A stretch of DNA of 64,000 bases from Megachile rotundata (GCF_050947335.1 NW_027473349.1:992001-1056000), one strand, 5' to 3'; positions 25,547 to 39,230 are shown, counted from the first letter of the stretch. Program-made: numbers and translations. The notes: generated from the sequence alone by a model not told the origin.

Positions 25547-26090
25547 TGATTGTGTGATTGTGTGATTGTGTGATTGTGAGATTGTGTGATTGTGTGATGG
25601 TGTAATTGTGATTGTGTGATTGTGATTGTGTGATTGTGTGATTGTGTGATTGAGTGATTGTGTGAGTGTGTGGTTGTGTGATTGTGTGATTGTGTGATTG
25701 TGTGGTTGTGTGATTGTGTGATTGTGCGATTGTGTGATTGTGTGATTATGTGATTGTGTGATTGTGTGATTGTGTGATTGTGTGATTGTGACTGTGCGAT
25801 TGTGTGAGTGTGTGATTGTGTGATTAAGTGATTGTGTGCTTGTGTGATTGTGTGGTTGTGTGATTGTGTGATTGTGTGACTGTGTGATTGTGTGATTGTG
25901 TGATTGTGTGATTGTGTGATTGTGCGATTGTGTAATTGTGATTGTGTGATTGTGATTGTGTGTACCGTGTGATTGTGTGATTGTGTGATTGTGTGATTGT
26001 GTGATTGTGTGATTGTGTGATTGTGTGATTGTGTGATTGTGTGATTGTGAGATTGTGTGATTGTGTGATTGTGTGATTGAGTGATTGTGT

Positions 26091-26273
26091 GACTGCGTGA
26101 TTGTGTGACTGTGTGATTGTGTGACTGCGTGATTGTGTGACCGCAATTGTGTGACCGTGATTGTGTGACCGTGATTTTGTGACCGTGATTGTGTGACCGT
26201 GATTGTGTCATCGTGATTGTGTGATCGTGATTGTGTGATCGTGATTGTGCAATTGTGATTGTGTGATTGCGTG
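26091..26273 (+). repeat. CpG cassette, type 1a
   Basis: GACCGCAATT, GTCATCG, two GATCG, GCAATTG and GATTGCG. Followed within about 80 bp by GTCATTG at 26350, a shorter gap than at 13997-14409. Confidence 0.87.
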
Positions 26274-27614
26274 ATTGTGATTGTGTGATTGTGTGACTGT
26301 GTGATTGTGTGAGTGTGTGATTGTGTGATTGAGTGATTGTGTGCTTGTGTCATTGTGTGGTTGTGTGATTGTGTGATTGTGTGATTAGGTGATTGTGTGA
26401 TTGTGTGATTGTGTGATTGTGTGATTGTGTGGTTGTGTGATTGTGTGATTGTGTGATTGTGTGATTGTGTGATTATGTGATTGTGTGATTGTGTGATTGT
26501 GTGATTGTGTGAGTGTGTGATTGTCTGATTGAGTGATTGTGTGCTTGTGTGATTGTGTGGTTGTGTGATTGTGTGATTGTGTGATTAGGTGATTGTGTGA
26601 TTGTGTGATTGTGTGATTGTGACTGTGTGATTGTGTGAGTGTGTGATTGTGTGATTGAGTGATTGTGTGCTTGTGTGATTGTGTGGTTGTGTGATTGTGT
26701 GTGTGTGATTGTGTGATTGTGTGATTGTGTGATTGTGTGATTGTGTGATTGTGTGATTGTGTGATTGTGTGATTGTGTGATTGTGATTGTGTGATTGTGA
26801 CTGTGTGATTGTGTGAGTGTGTGATTGTGTGATTGAGTGATTGTGTGGTTGTGTGATTGTGTGGTTGTGTGATTGTGTGGTTGTGTGATTGTGTGATTGT
26901 GTGATTGTGTGATTGTGTGATTGTGTGATTGTGTGATTGTGTGATTGTGTGATTGTGTGATTGTGTGATTGTGTGATTGTGTGATTGTGTGATTGTGTGA
27001 TTGTGTGAATGTGTGATTGTGGTTGTGTGATTGTGGTTGTGTGGTTGTGGTTGTGTGATTGTGATTGTGTGATTGTGATTGTGTGATTGTGACTGTGTGA
27101 TTGTGTGAGTGTGTAATTGTGTGATTGTGTGGTTGTGTGATTGTGTGGTTGTGTGATTGTGTGAGTGTGTGATTGTGTGATTGTGTGGTTGTGTGATTGT
27201 GTGATTGTGTGATTGTGTGATTGTGTGATTGTGTGATTGTGTGATTGTGTGAGTGTGTGATTGTGTGATTGTGTGATTGTGTGATTGTGTGATTGTGATT
27301 GTGTGATTGTGACTGTGTGATTGTGTGAGTGTGTGATTGTGTGATTGAGTGATTGTGTGGTTGTGTGATTGTGTGGTTGTGTGATTGTGTGGTTGTGTGA
27401 TTGTGTGATTGTGTGATTGTGTGAGTGTGTGATTGTGTGATTGAGTGATTGTGTGGTTGTGTGATTGTGTGGTTGTGTGATTGTGTGGTTGTGTGATTGT
27501 GTGATTGTGTGATTGTGTGATTGTGTGATTGTGTGATTGTGTGATTGTGTGAGTGTGTGATTGTGTGATTGTGAGATTGTGTGATTGTGTGATTGTGTGA
27601 TTGAGTGATTGTGT

Positions 27615-27813
27615 GACTGCGTGATTGTGTGACTGTGTGATTGTGTGACTGCGTGATTGTGTGACCGCAATTGTGTGACCGTGATTGTGTGACCGTGATT
27701 GTGTGACCGTGATTGTGTGACCGTGATTGTGTGGCCGTGATTGAGTGACCGTGATTGTGATTGCGTGATTGTGTGATTGTGTGATCGTGTGATCGTGTGA
27801 TTGTGTGATCGTG
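27615..27813 (+). repeat. CpG cassette, type 2, long form
   Basis: It corresponds to 15641 by position in the block (offset 11974) but keeps the GACTGTG unit missing there. GGCCG lies at 27733. Confidence 0.87.
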
Positions 27814-29684
27814 TGATTGTGTGATTGTGTGAGTGTGTGATTGTGTGATTGTGTGATTGTGTGATTGTGCGATTGTGTAATTGTGATTGTGTGATTGTGA
27901 TTGTGTGTACTGTGTGTACTGTGTGATTGTGTGATTGTGTGATTGTGTGATTGTGTGATTGTGTGATTGTGTGATTGTGTGATTGTGTGATTGTGTGATT
28001 GTGTGATTGTATGATTGTGGTTGTGTGATTGTGACTGTGTGATTGTGATTGTGTGATTGTGATTGTGTGATTGTGACTGTGTGATTGTGTGAGTGTGTGA
28101 TTGTGTGATTGTGTGATTGTGTGATTGTGTGAGTGTGTGATTGTGTGATTGTGTGATTGTGTGATTGTGTGATTGTGATTCTGTGATTGTGACTGTGTGA
28201 TTGTGTGAGTGTGTGATTGTGTGATTGAGTGATTGTGTGGTTGTGTGATTGTGTGGTTGTGTGATTGTGTGGTTGTGTGATTGTGTGATTGTGTGATTGT
28301 GTGATTGTGTGATTGTGTGATTGTGTGATTGTGTGATTGTGTGATTGTGTGATTGTGTGATTGTGTGATTGTGTGATTGTGTGATTGTGTGATTGTGTGA
28401 TTGTGTGATTGTGTGATTGTGTGGTTGTGTGATTGTGTGGTTGTGTGATTTTGTGATTGTGTGATTGTGTGATTGTGTGAGTGTGTGCTTGTGTGATTGT
28501 GTGATTGTGTGATTGTGTGATTGTGTGATTGTGTGATTGTGTGATTGTGTGATTGTGTGATTGTGTGATTGTGTGAGTGTGTGATTATCTGATTGAGTGA
28601 TTGTGTGCTTGTGTGATTGTGTGGTTGTGTGATTGTGTGATTGTGTGATTAGGTGATTGTGTGATTGTGTGATTGTGTGATTGTGACTGTGTGATTGTGT
28701 GAGTGTGTGATTGTGTGATTGAGTGATTGTGTGGTTGTGTGATTGTGTGGTTGTGTGATTGTGTGATTGTGTGATTTTGTGATTGTGTGATTGTGTGATT
28801 GTGTGAGTGTGTGATTGTCTGATTGAGTGATTGTGTGCTTGTGTGATTGTGTGGTTGTGTGATTGTGTGATTGTGTGATTAGGTGATTTTGTGATTGTGT
28901 GATTGTGTGATTGTGTGATTGTGTGATTGTGTGATTGTGATTGTGTGATTGTGATTGTGTGATTGTGACTGTGTGATTGTGACTGTGTGATTGTGTGAGT
29001 GTGTGATTGTGTGATTGAGTGATTGTGTGCTTGTGTGATTGTGTGATTGTGTGATTGTGTGATTGTGTGATTGTGTGAATGTGTGATTGTGGTTGTGTGA
29101 TTGTGGTTGTGTGATTGTGGTTGTGTGATTGTGATTGTGTGATTGTGATTGTGTGATTGTGACTGTGTGATTGTGTGAGTGTGTGATCGTGTGATTGTGT
29201 GGTTGTGTGATTGTGTGGTTGTGTGATTTTGTGATTGTGTGATTGTGTGATTGTGTGAGTGTGTGATTGTGTGGTTGTGTGATTGTGTGATTGTGTGATT
29301 GTGTGATTGTGTGATTGTGTGAGTGTGTGATTGTGTGATTGTGTGATTGTGTGATTGTGTGATTGTGTGATTGTGATTGTGTGATTGTGACTGTGTGATT
29401 GTGTGAGTGTGTGATTGTGTGATTGAGTGATTGTGTGGTTGTGTGATTGTGTGGTTGTGTGATTGTGTGGTTGTGTGATTGTGTGATTGTGTGATTGTGT
29501 GAGTGTGTGATTGTGTGATTGAGTGATTGTGTGGTTGTGTGATTGTGTGGTTGTGTGATTGTGTGGTTGTGTGATTGTGTGATTGTGTGATTGTGTGATT
29601 GTGTGATTGTGTGATTGTGTGAGTGTGTGATTGTGTGATTGTGAGATTGTGTGATTGTGTGATTGTGTGATTGAGTGATTGTGT

Positions 29685-29883
29685 GACTGCGTGATTGTGT
29701 GACTGTGTGATTGTGTGACTGCGTGATTGTGTGACCGCAATTGTGTGACCGTGATTGTGTGACCGTGATTGTGTGACCGTGATTGTGTGACCGTGATTGT
29801 GTGGCCGTGATTGAGTGACCGTGATTGTGATTGCGTGATTGTGTGATTGTGTGATCGTGTGATCGTGTGATTGTGTGATCGTG
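29685..29883 (+). repeat. CpG cassette, type 2, long form
   Basis: GGCCG at 29803, then GAGTGACCG, GATTGCG and three GATCG. Counterpart of 38423, offset 8738. Confidence 0.87.
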
Positions 29884-30321
29884 TGATTGTGTGATTGTGT
29901 GAGTGTGTGATTGTGTGATTGTGTGATTGTGTGATTGTGCGATTGTGTAATTGTGATTGTGTGATTGTGATTGTGTGTACTGTGTGTACTGTGTGATTGT
30001 GTGATTGTGTGATTGTGTGATTGTGTGATTGTGTGATTGTGTGATTGTGTGATTGTGTGATTGTATGATTGTGGTTGTGTGATTGTGACTGTGTGATTGT
30101 GATTGTGTGATTGTGATTGTGTGATTGTGACTGTGTGATTGTGTGAGTGTGTGATTGTGTGATTGTGTGATTGTGTGATTGTGTGAGTGTGTGATTGTGT
30201 GATTGTGTGATTGTGTGATTGTGATTGTGTGATTGTGACTGTGTGATTGTGTGAGTGTGTGATTGTGTGATTGAGTGATTGTGTGGTTGTGTGATTGTGT
30301 GGTTGTGTGATTGTGTGGTTG

Positions 30322-30492
30322 TGTGATTGTGTGATTGTGTGATTGTGTGATTGTGTGATTGTGTGATTGTGTGATTGTGTGATTGTGTGATTGTGTGATT
30401 GTGTGATTGTGTGATTGTGTGATTGTGTGATTGTGTGATTGTGTGATTGTGTGATTGTGTGATTGTGTGATTGTGTGATTGTGTGATTGTGT
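30322..30492 (+). repeat. Perfect GTGTGATT run, about 170 bp
   Basis: About 21 plain units between GGTT at 30317 and GAATG at 30493. It lies about 160 bp before the junction of the 8.7-kb tandem copies. Confidence 0.85.
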
Positions 30493-33001
30493 GAATGTGT
30501 GATTGTGGTTGTGTGATTGTGGTTGTGTGATTGTGGTTGTGTGATTGTGATTGTGTGATTGTGATTGTGTGATTGTGATTGTGTGATTGTGACTGTGTGA
30601 TTGTGTGAGTGTGTGATTGTGTGATTGTGTGGTTGTGTGATTGTGTGGTTGTGTGATTGTGTGGTTGTGTGATTGTGTGATTGTGTGATTAGGTGATTGT
30701 GTGATTGTGCGATTGTGTGATTGTGTGATTGTGTGGTTGTGTGATTGTGTGATTGTGTGATTGTGTGATTGTGTGATTATGTGATTGTGTGATTGTGTGA
30801 TTGTGTGATTTTGTGATTGTGTGATTGTGTGATTGTGTGAGTGTGTGCTTGTGTGATTGTGTGATTGTGTGATTGTGTGATTGTGTGATTGTGTGATTGT
30901 GTGATTGTGTGATTGTGTGATTGTGTGAGTGTGTGATTGTCTGATTGAGTGATTGTGTGCTTGTGTGATTGTGTGGTTGTGTGATTGTGTGATTGTGTGA
31001 TTAGGTGATTGTGTGATTGTGTGATTGTGTGATTGTGACTGTGTGATTGTGTGAGTGTGTGATTGTGTGATTGAGTGATTGTGTGGTTGTGTGATTGTGT
31101 GGTTGTGTGATTGTGTGATTGTGTGATTTTGTGATTGTGTGATTGTGTGATTGTGTGAGTGTGTGATTGTCTGATTGAGTGATTGTGTGCTTGTGTGATT
31201 GTGTGGTTGTGTGATTGTGTGATTGTGTGATTAGGTGATTTTGTGATTGTGTGATTGTGTGATTGTGTGATTGTGTGATTGTGTGATTGTGTGATTGTGT
31301 GATTGTGTGATTGTGATTGTGTGATTGTGATTGTGTGATTGTGATTGTGTGATTGTGACTGTGTGATTGTGACTGTGTGATTGTGTGAGTGTGTGATTGT
31401 GTGATTGAGTGATTGTGTGCTTGTGTGATTGTGTGATTGTGTGATTGTGTGATTGTGTGATTGTGTGAATGTGTGATTGTGGTTGTGTGATTGTGGTTGT
31501 GTGATTGTGGTTGTGTGATTGTGATTGTGTGATTGTGATTGTGTGATTGTGACTGTGTGATTGTGTGATTGTGTGGTTGTGTGATTGTGTGATTGTGTGA
31601 TTAGGTGATTTTGTGATTGTGTGATTGTGTGATTGTGTGATTGTGTGATTGTGTGATTGTGTGATTGTGTGATTGTGTGATTGTGTGATTGTGTGATTGT
31701 GATTGTGTGATTGTGATTGTGTGATTCTGATTGTGTGATTGGGACTGTGTGATTGTGTGAGTGTGTGATTGTGTGATTGTGTGGTTGTGTGATTTTGTGA
31801 TTGTGTGATTGTGTGATTGTGTGAGTGTGTGATTGTGTGCTTGTGTGATTGTGTGATTGTGTGATTGTGTGATTGTGTGATTGTGTGATTGTGTGATTGT
31901 GTGAATGTGTGATTGTGGTTGTGTGATTGTGGTTGTGTGATTGTGGTTGTGTGATTGTGATTGTGTGATTGTGATTGTGTGATTGTGACTGTGTGATTGT
32001 GTGAGTGTGTGATCGTGTGATTGTGTGGTTGTGTGATTGTGTGGTTGTGTGATTGTGTGGTTGTGTGATTTTGTGATTGTGTGATTGTGTGATTGTGTGA
32101 TTGTGTGATTGTGTGATTGTGTGATTGTGTGATTGTGTGATTGTGTGATTGTGTGATTGTGTGATTGTGTGATTGTGTGATTGTGTGATTGTGTGATTGT
32201 GTGATTGTGTGATTGTGTGATTGTGTGATTGTGGTTGTGTGATTGTGATTGTGTGATTGTGATTGTGTGATTGTGATTGTGTGATTGTGATTGTGTGATT
32301 GTGATTGTGTGATTGTGTCTGTGTGATTGTGTGAGTGTGTGATTGTGTGATTGTGTGATTGTGTGATTGTGTGAGTGTGTGATTGTGTGATTGTGTGATT
32401 GTGAGATTGTGTGATTGTGTGATTGTGTGATTGTGTAATTGTGATTGTGCGATTGTGTGATTGTGTGATTGTGTGATTGTGTGATTGTGTGATTGTGTGA
32501 TTGTGAGATTGTGTGATTGTGTGATGGTGTAATTGTGATTGTGTGATTGTGATTGTGTGATTGTGTGATTGTGTGGTTGAGTGATTGTGTGAGTGTGTGG
32601 TTGAGTGATTGTGTGATTGTGTGATTGTGTGGTTGTGTGATTGTGTGATTGTGTGATTGTGTGATTGTGTGATTGTGTGATTGTGACTGTGCGATTGTGT
32701 GAGTGTGTGATTGTGTGATTGATTGATTGTGTGCTTGTGTGATTGTGTGGTTGTGTGATTGTGTGATTGTGTGACTCTGTGATTGTGTGATTGTGTGATT
32801 GTGTGATTGTGTGATTGTGTGATTTTGTGATTGTGCGATTGTGTAATTGTGATTGTGTGATTGTGATTGTGTGTACTGTGTGATTGTGTGATTGTGTGAT
32901 TGTGTGATTGTGTGATTGTGTGATTGTGTGATTGTGTGATTGTGTGATTGTGTGATTGTGAGATTGTGTGATTGTGTGATTGTGTGATTGAGTGATTGTG
33001 T

Positions 33002-33170
33002 GACTGCGTGATTGTGTGACTGTGTGATTGTGTGACTGCGTGATTGTGTGACCGCGATTGTGTGACCGTGATTTTGTGACCGTGATTGTGTGACCGTGAT
33101 TGTGTCATCGTTTTTGTGTGATCGTGATTGTGTGATCGTGATTGTGCAATCGTGATTGTGTGATTGCGTG
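33002..33170 (+). repeat. CpG cassette, type 1b
   Basis: TCATCGTTTTT at 33105, otherwise as 24272. Confidence 0.87.
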
Positions 33171-34140
33171 ATTGTGATAGTGCGATTGTGTGACTGTGTG
33201 ATTGTGTGATTGTGTGATTGTGTGATTGTGTGATTGTGTGATTGTGATTGTGTGATTGTGACTGTGTGATTGTGTGATTGTGTGATTGTGTGATTGTGTG
33301 ATTGTGTGATTGTGTGAGTGTGTGATTGTGTGATTGTGTGATTGTGTGATTGTGATTCTGTGATTGTGACTGTGTGATTGTGTGAGTGTGTGATTGTGTG
33401 ATTGAGTGATTGTGTGGTTGTGTGATTGTGTGGTTGTGTGATTGTGTGGTTGTGTGATTGTGTGATTGTGTGATTGTGTGATTGTGTGATTGTGTGATTA
33501 TGTGATTGTGTGATTGTGTGATTGTGTGATTGTGTGAGTGTGTGATTGTCTGATTGAGTGATTGTGTGCTTGTGTGATTGTGTGGTTGTGTGATTGTGTG
33601 ATTGTGTGATTAGGTGATTGTGTGATTGTGTGATTGTGTGATTGTGACTGTGTGATTGTGTGAGTGTGTGATTGTGTGATTGAGTGATTGTGTGCTTGTG
33701 TGATTGTGTGGTTGTGTGATTGTGTGATTGTGTGATTGTGTGATTGTGTGATTGTGTGATTGTGTGATTGTGTGATTGTGTGATTGTGTGATTGTGTGAT
33801 TGTGTGATTGTGGTTGTGTGATTGAGACTGTGTGATTGTGATTGTGTGATTGTGATTGTGTGATTGTGTGAGTGTGTGATTGTGTGATTGTGTGATTGTG
33901 TGATTGTGTGATTGTGTGAGTGTGTGATTGTGTGATTGTGTGATTGTGTGATTGTGTGATTGTGTGATTGTGTGATTGTGACTGTGTGATTGTGTGAGTG
34001 TGTGATTGTGTGATTGAGTGATTGTGTGGTTGTGTGATTGTGTGGTTGTGTGATTGTGTGATTGTGTGATTGTGTGATTGTGTGATTGTGTGATTGTGTG
34101 ATTGTGTGATAGTGACTGTGTGATTGTGTGATTGTGTGAT

Positions 34141-34276
34141 TGCGTGTATGTGTGACCGTGATTGTGTGACCGTGATTGTGTGACCGTGATTGTGTGGCCG
34201 TGATTGAGTGACCGTGATTGTGATTGCGTGATTGTGTGATTGTGTGGTCGTGTGATCGTGTGATTGTGTGATCGTG
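34141..34276 (+). repeat. CpG cassette, type 3
   Basis: Same order as 25411, with no difference seen. Confidence 0.86.
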
Positions 34277-34820
34277 TGATTGTGTGATTGTGTGATTGTG
34301 TGATTGTGAGATTGTGTGATTGTGTGATGGTGTAATTGTGATTGTGTGATTGTGATTGTGTGATTGTGTGATTGTGTGATTGAGTGATTGTGTGAGTGTG
34401 TGGTTGTGTGATTGTGTGATTGTGTGATTGTGTGGTTGTGTGATTGTGTGATTGTGCGATTGTGTGATTGTGTGATTATGTGATTGTGTGATTGTGTGAT
34501 TGTGTGATTGTGTGATTGTGACTGTGCGATTGTGTGAGTGTGTGATTGTGTGATTGAGTGATTGTGTGCTTGTGTGATTGTGTGGTTGTGTGATTGTGTG
34601 ATTGTGTGACTGTGTGATTGTGTGATTGTGTGATTGTGTGATTGTGTGATTGTGCGATTGTGTAATTGTGATTGTGTGATTGTGATTGTGTGTACCGTGT
34701 GATTGTGTGATTGTGTGATTGTGTGATTGTGTGATTGTGTGATTGTGTGATTGTGTGATTGTGTGATTGTGTGATTGTGAGATTGTGTGATTGTGTGATT
34801 GTGTGATTGAGTGATTGTGT

Positions 34821-35003
34821 GACTGCGTGATTGTGTGACTGTGTGATTGTGTGACTGCGTGATTGTGTGACCGCAATTGTGTGACCGTGATTGTGTGACC
34901 GTGATTTTGTGACCGTGATTGTGTGACCGTGATTGTGTCATCGTGATTGTGTGATCGTGATTGTGTGATCGTGATTGTGCAATTGTGATTGTGTGATTGC
35001 GTG
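34821..35003 (+). repeat. CpG cassette, type 1a
   Basis: Counterpart of 26091 at offset 8730. GTCATTG follows at 35080. Confidence 0.87.
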
Positions 35004-36344
35004 ATTGTGATTGTGTGATTGTGTGACTGTGTGATTGTGTGAGTGTGTGATTGTGTGATTGAGTGATTGTGTGCTTGTGTCATTGTGTGGTTGTGTGATT
35101 GTGTGATTGTGTGATTAGGTGATTGTGTGATTGTGTGATTGTGTGATTGTGTGATTGTGTGGTTGTGTGATTGTGTGATTGTGTGATTGTGTGATTGTGT
35201 GATTATGTGATTGTGTGATTGTGTGATTGTGTGATTGTGTGAGTGTGTGATTGTCTGATTGAGTGATTGTGTGCTTGTGTGATTGTGTGGTTGTGTGATT
35301 GTGTGATTGTGTGATTAGGTGATTGTGTGATTGTGTGATTGTGTGATTGTGACTGTGTGATTGTGTGAGTGTGTGATTGTGTGATTGAGTGATTGTGTGC
35401 TTGTGTGATTGTGTGGTTGTGTGATTGTGTGTGTGTGATTGTGTGATTGTGTGATTGTGTGATTGTGTGATTGTGTGATTGTGTGATTGTGTGATTGTGT
35501 GATTGTGTGATTGTGATTGTGTGATTGTGACTGTGTGATTGTGTGAGTGTGTGATTGTGTGATTGAGTGATTGTGTGGTTGTGTGATTGTGTGGTTGTGT
35601 GATTGTGTGGTTGTGTGATTGTGTGATTGTGTGATTGTGTGATTGTGTGATTGTGTGATTGTGTGATTGTGTGATTGTGTGATTGTGTGATTGTGTGATT
35701 GTGTGATTGTGTGATTGTGTGATTGTGTGATTGTGTGAATGTGTGATTGTGGTTGTGTGATTGTGGTTGTGTGATTGTGGTTGTGTGATTGTGATTGTGT
35801 GATTGTGATTGTGTGATTGTGACTGTGTGATTGTGTGAGTGTGTAATTGTGTGATTGTGTGGTTGTGTGATTGTGTGGTTGTGTGATTGTGTGAGTGTGT
35901 GATTGTGTGATTGTGTGGTTGTGTGATTGTGTGATTGTGTGATTGTGTGATTGTGTGATTGTGTGATTGTGTGATTGTGTGAGTGTGTGATTGTGTGATT
36001 GTGTGATTGTGTGATTGTGTGATTGTGATTGTGTGATTGTGACTGTGTGATTGTGTGAGTGTGTGATTGTGTGATTGAGTGATTGTGTGGTTGTGTGATT
36101 GTGTGGTTGTGTGATTGTGTGGTTGTGTGATTGTGTGATTGTGTGATTGTGTGAGTGTGTGATTGTGTGATTGAGTGATTGTGTGGTTGTGTGATTGTGT
36201 GGTTGTGTGATTGTGTGGTTGTGTGATTGTGTGATTGTGTGATTGTGTGATTGTGTGATTGTGTGATTGTGTGATTGTGTGAGTGTGTGATTGTGTGATT
36301 GTGAGATTGTGTGATTGTGTGATTGTGTGATTGAGTGATTGTGT

Positions 36345-36543
36345 GACTGCGTGATTGTGTGACTGTGTGATTGTGTGACTGCGTGATTGTGTGACCGCAA
36401 TTGTGTGACCGTGATTGTGTGACCGTGATTGTGTGACCGTGATTGTGTGACCGTGATTGTGTGGCCGTGATTGAGTGACCGTGATTGTGATTGCGTGATT
36501 GTGTGATTGTGTGATCGTGTGATCGTGTGATTGTGTGATCGTG
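36345..36543 (+). repeat. CpG cassette, type 2, long form
   Basis: Counterpart of 27615 at offset 8730, with GGCCG at 36461-36463. Confidence 0.87.
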
Positions 36544-38422
36544 TGATTGTGTGATTGTGTGAGTGTGTGATTGTGTGATTGTGTGATTGTGTGATTGTGC
36601 GATTGTGTAATTGTGATTGTGTGATTGTGATTGTGTGTACTGTGTGTACTGTGTGATTGTGTGATTGTGTGATTGTGTGATTGTGTGATTGTGTGATTGT
36701 GTGATTGTGTGATTGTGTGATTGTGTGATTGTGTGATTGTGTGATTGTATGATTGTGGTTGTGTGATTGTGACTGTGTGATTGTGATTGTGTGATTGTGA
36801 TTGTGTGATTGTGACTGTGTGATTGTGTGAGTGTGTGATTGTGTGATTGTGTGATTGTGTGATTGTGTGAGTGTGTGATTGTGTGATTGTGTGATTGTGT
36901 GATTGTGTGATTGTGATTCTGTGATTGTGACTGTGTGATTGTGTGAGTGTGTGATTGTGTGATTGAGTGATTGTGTGGTTGTGTGATTGTGTGGTTGTGT
37001 GATTGTGTGGTTGTGTGATTGTGTGATTGTGTGATTGTGTGATTGTGTGATTGTGTGATTGTGTGATTGTGTGATTGTGTGATTGTGTGATTGTGTGATT
37101 GTGTGATTGTGTGATTGTGTGATTGTGTGATTGTGTGATTGTGTGATTGTGTGATTGTGTGGTTGTGTGATTGTGTGGTTGTGTGATTTTGTGATTGTGT
37201 GATTGTGTGATTGTGTGAGTGTGTGCTTGTGTGATTGTGTGATTGTGTGATTGTGTGATTGTGTGATTGTGTGATTGTGTGATTGTGTGATTGTGTGATT
37301 GTGTGATTGTGTGAGTGTGTGATTATCTGATTGAGTGATTGTGTGCTTGTGTGATTGTGTGGTTGTGTGATTGTGTGATTGTGTGATTAGGTGATTGTGT
37401 GATTGTGTGATTGTGTGATTGTGACTGTGTGATTGTGTGAGTGTGTGATTGTGTGATTGAGTGATTGTGTGGTTGTGTGATTGTGTGGTTGTGTGATTGT
37501 GTGATTGTGTGATTTTGTGATTGTGTGATTGTGTGATTGTGTGAGTGTGTGATTGTCTGATTGAGTGATTGTGTGCTTGTGTGATTGTGTGGTTGTGTGA
37601 TTGTGTGATTGTGTGATTAGGTGATTTTGTGATTGTGTGATTGTGTGATTGTGTGATTGTGTGATTGTGTGATTGTGATTGTGTGATTGTGATTGTGTGA
37701 TTGTGACTGTGTGATTGTGACTGTGTGATTGTGTGAGTGTGTGATTGTGTGATTGAGTGATTGTGTGCTTGTGTGATTGTGTGATTGTGTGATTGTGTGA
37801 TTGTGTGATTGTGTGAATGTGTGATTGTGGTTGTGTGATTGTGGTTGTGTGATTGTGGTTGTGTGATTGTGATTGTGTGATTGTGATTGTGTGATTGTGA
37901 CTGTGTGATTGTGTGAGTGTGTGATCGTGTGATTGTGTGGTTGTGTGATTGTGTGGTTGTGTGATTTTGTGATTGTGTGATTGTGTGATTGTGTGAGTGT
38001 GTGATTGTGTGGTTGTGTGATTGTGTGATTGTGTGATTGTGTGATTGTGTGATTGTGTGAGTGTGTGATTGTGTGATTGTGTGATTGTGTGATTGTGTGA
38101 TTGTGTGATTGTGATTGTGTGATTGTGACTGTGTGATTGTGTGAGTGTGTGATTGTGTGATTGAGTGATTGTGTGGTTGTGTGATTGTGTGGTTGTGTGA
38201 TTGTGTGGTTGTGTGATTGTGTGATTGTGTGATTGTGTGAGTGTGTGATTGTGTGATTGAGTGATTGTGTGGTTGTGTGATTGTGTGGTTGTGTGATTGT
38301 GTGGTTGTGTGATTGTGTGATTGTGTGATTGTGTGATTGTGTGATTGTGTGATTGTGTGAGTGTGTGATTGTGTGATTGTGAGATTGTGTGATTGTGTGA
38401 TTGTGTGATTGAGTGATTGTGT

Positions 38423-38621
38423 GACTGCGTGATTGTGTGACTGTGTGATTGTGTGACTGCGTGATTGTGTGACCGCAATTGTGTGACCGTGATTGTGTGA
38501 CCGTGATTGTGTGACCGTGATTGTGTGACCGTGATTGTGTGGCCGTGATTGAGTGACCGTGATTGTGATTGCGTGATTGTGTGATTGTGTGATCGTGTGA
38601 TCGTGTGATTGTGTGATCGTG
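38423..38621 (+). repeat. CpG cassette, type 2, long form
   Basis: Counterpart of 29685, and the rightmost type 2 cassette in the window. No GGCCG/GAGTGACCG pair occurs after 38621. Confidence 0.87.
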
Positions 38622-39059
38622 TGATTGTGTGATTGTGTGAGTGTGTGATTGTGTGATTGTGTGATTGTGTGATTGTGCGATTGTGTAATTGTGATTGTGT
38701 GATTGTGATTGTGTGTACTGTGTGTACTGTGTGATTGTGTGATTGTGTGATTGTGTGATTGTGTGATTGTGTGATTGTGTGATTGTGTGATTGTGTGATT
38801 GTATGATTGTGGTTGTGTGATTGTGACTGTGTGATTGTGATTGTGTGATTGTGATTGTGTGATTGTGACTGTGTGATTGTGTGAGTGTGTGATTGTGTGA
38901 TTGTGTGATTGTGTGATTGTGTGAGTGTGTGATTGTGTGATTGTGTGATTGTGTGATTGTGATTGTGTGATTGTGACTGTGTGATTGTGTGAGTGTGTGA
39001 TTGTGTGATTGAGTGATTGTGTGGTTGTGTGATTGTGTGGTTGTGTGATTGTGTGGTTG

Positions 39060-39230
39060 TGTGATTGTGTGATTGTGTGATTGTGTGATTGTGTGATTGT
39101 GTGATTGTGTGATTGTGTGATTGTGTGATTGTGTGATTGTGTGATTGTGTGATTGTGTGATTGTGTGATTGTGTGATTGTGTGATTGTGTGATTGTGTGA
39201 TTGTGTGATTGTGTGATTGTGTGATTGTGT
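39060..39230 (+). repeat. Perfect GTGTGATT run, about 171 bp
   Basis: About 21 plain units before GAATG at 39231. Same length class as its duplicate at 30322. Confidence 0.85.

Larger units (their letters stand above)
24725..26273 (+). repeat. 1.7-kb module D, copy 3
   Basis: TTATG 24768, TTAGG 24880, GAGACT 25094, TGTATG 25415 and GTCATCG near 26208. The left end of the module, with GTCATTG as at 326 and 6674, is missing here. Confidence 0.84.
21950..30656 (+). repeat. 8.7-kb tandem duplication, copy 1
   Basis: Landmarks at 21981, 22101, 22293 and 22523 recur 8708 bp downstream. Those from 22745 to 22879 recur at 8722, from 22991 to 27670 at 8730, and from 28649 to 30591 at 8738. The steps are +14, +8 and +8, so copy 2 gained one compound unit and two plain units. 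The right edge abuts copy 2 with no linker. Substitutions noticed by eye are few: GAGTG near 24547, GATTAAG near 25826 and GTGGTT near 27043 differ from copy 2. Confidence 0.9.
33455..35003 (+). repeat. 1.7-kb module D, copy 4
   Basis: Duplicate of 24725-26273 at offset 8730. One substitution is visible: GATTGAG near 34556 versus GATTAAG near 25826. Confidence 0.85.
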
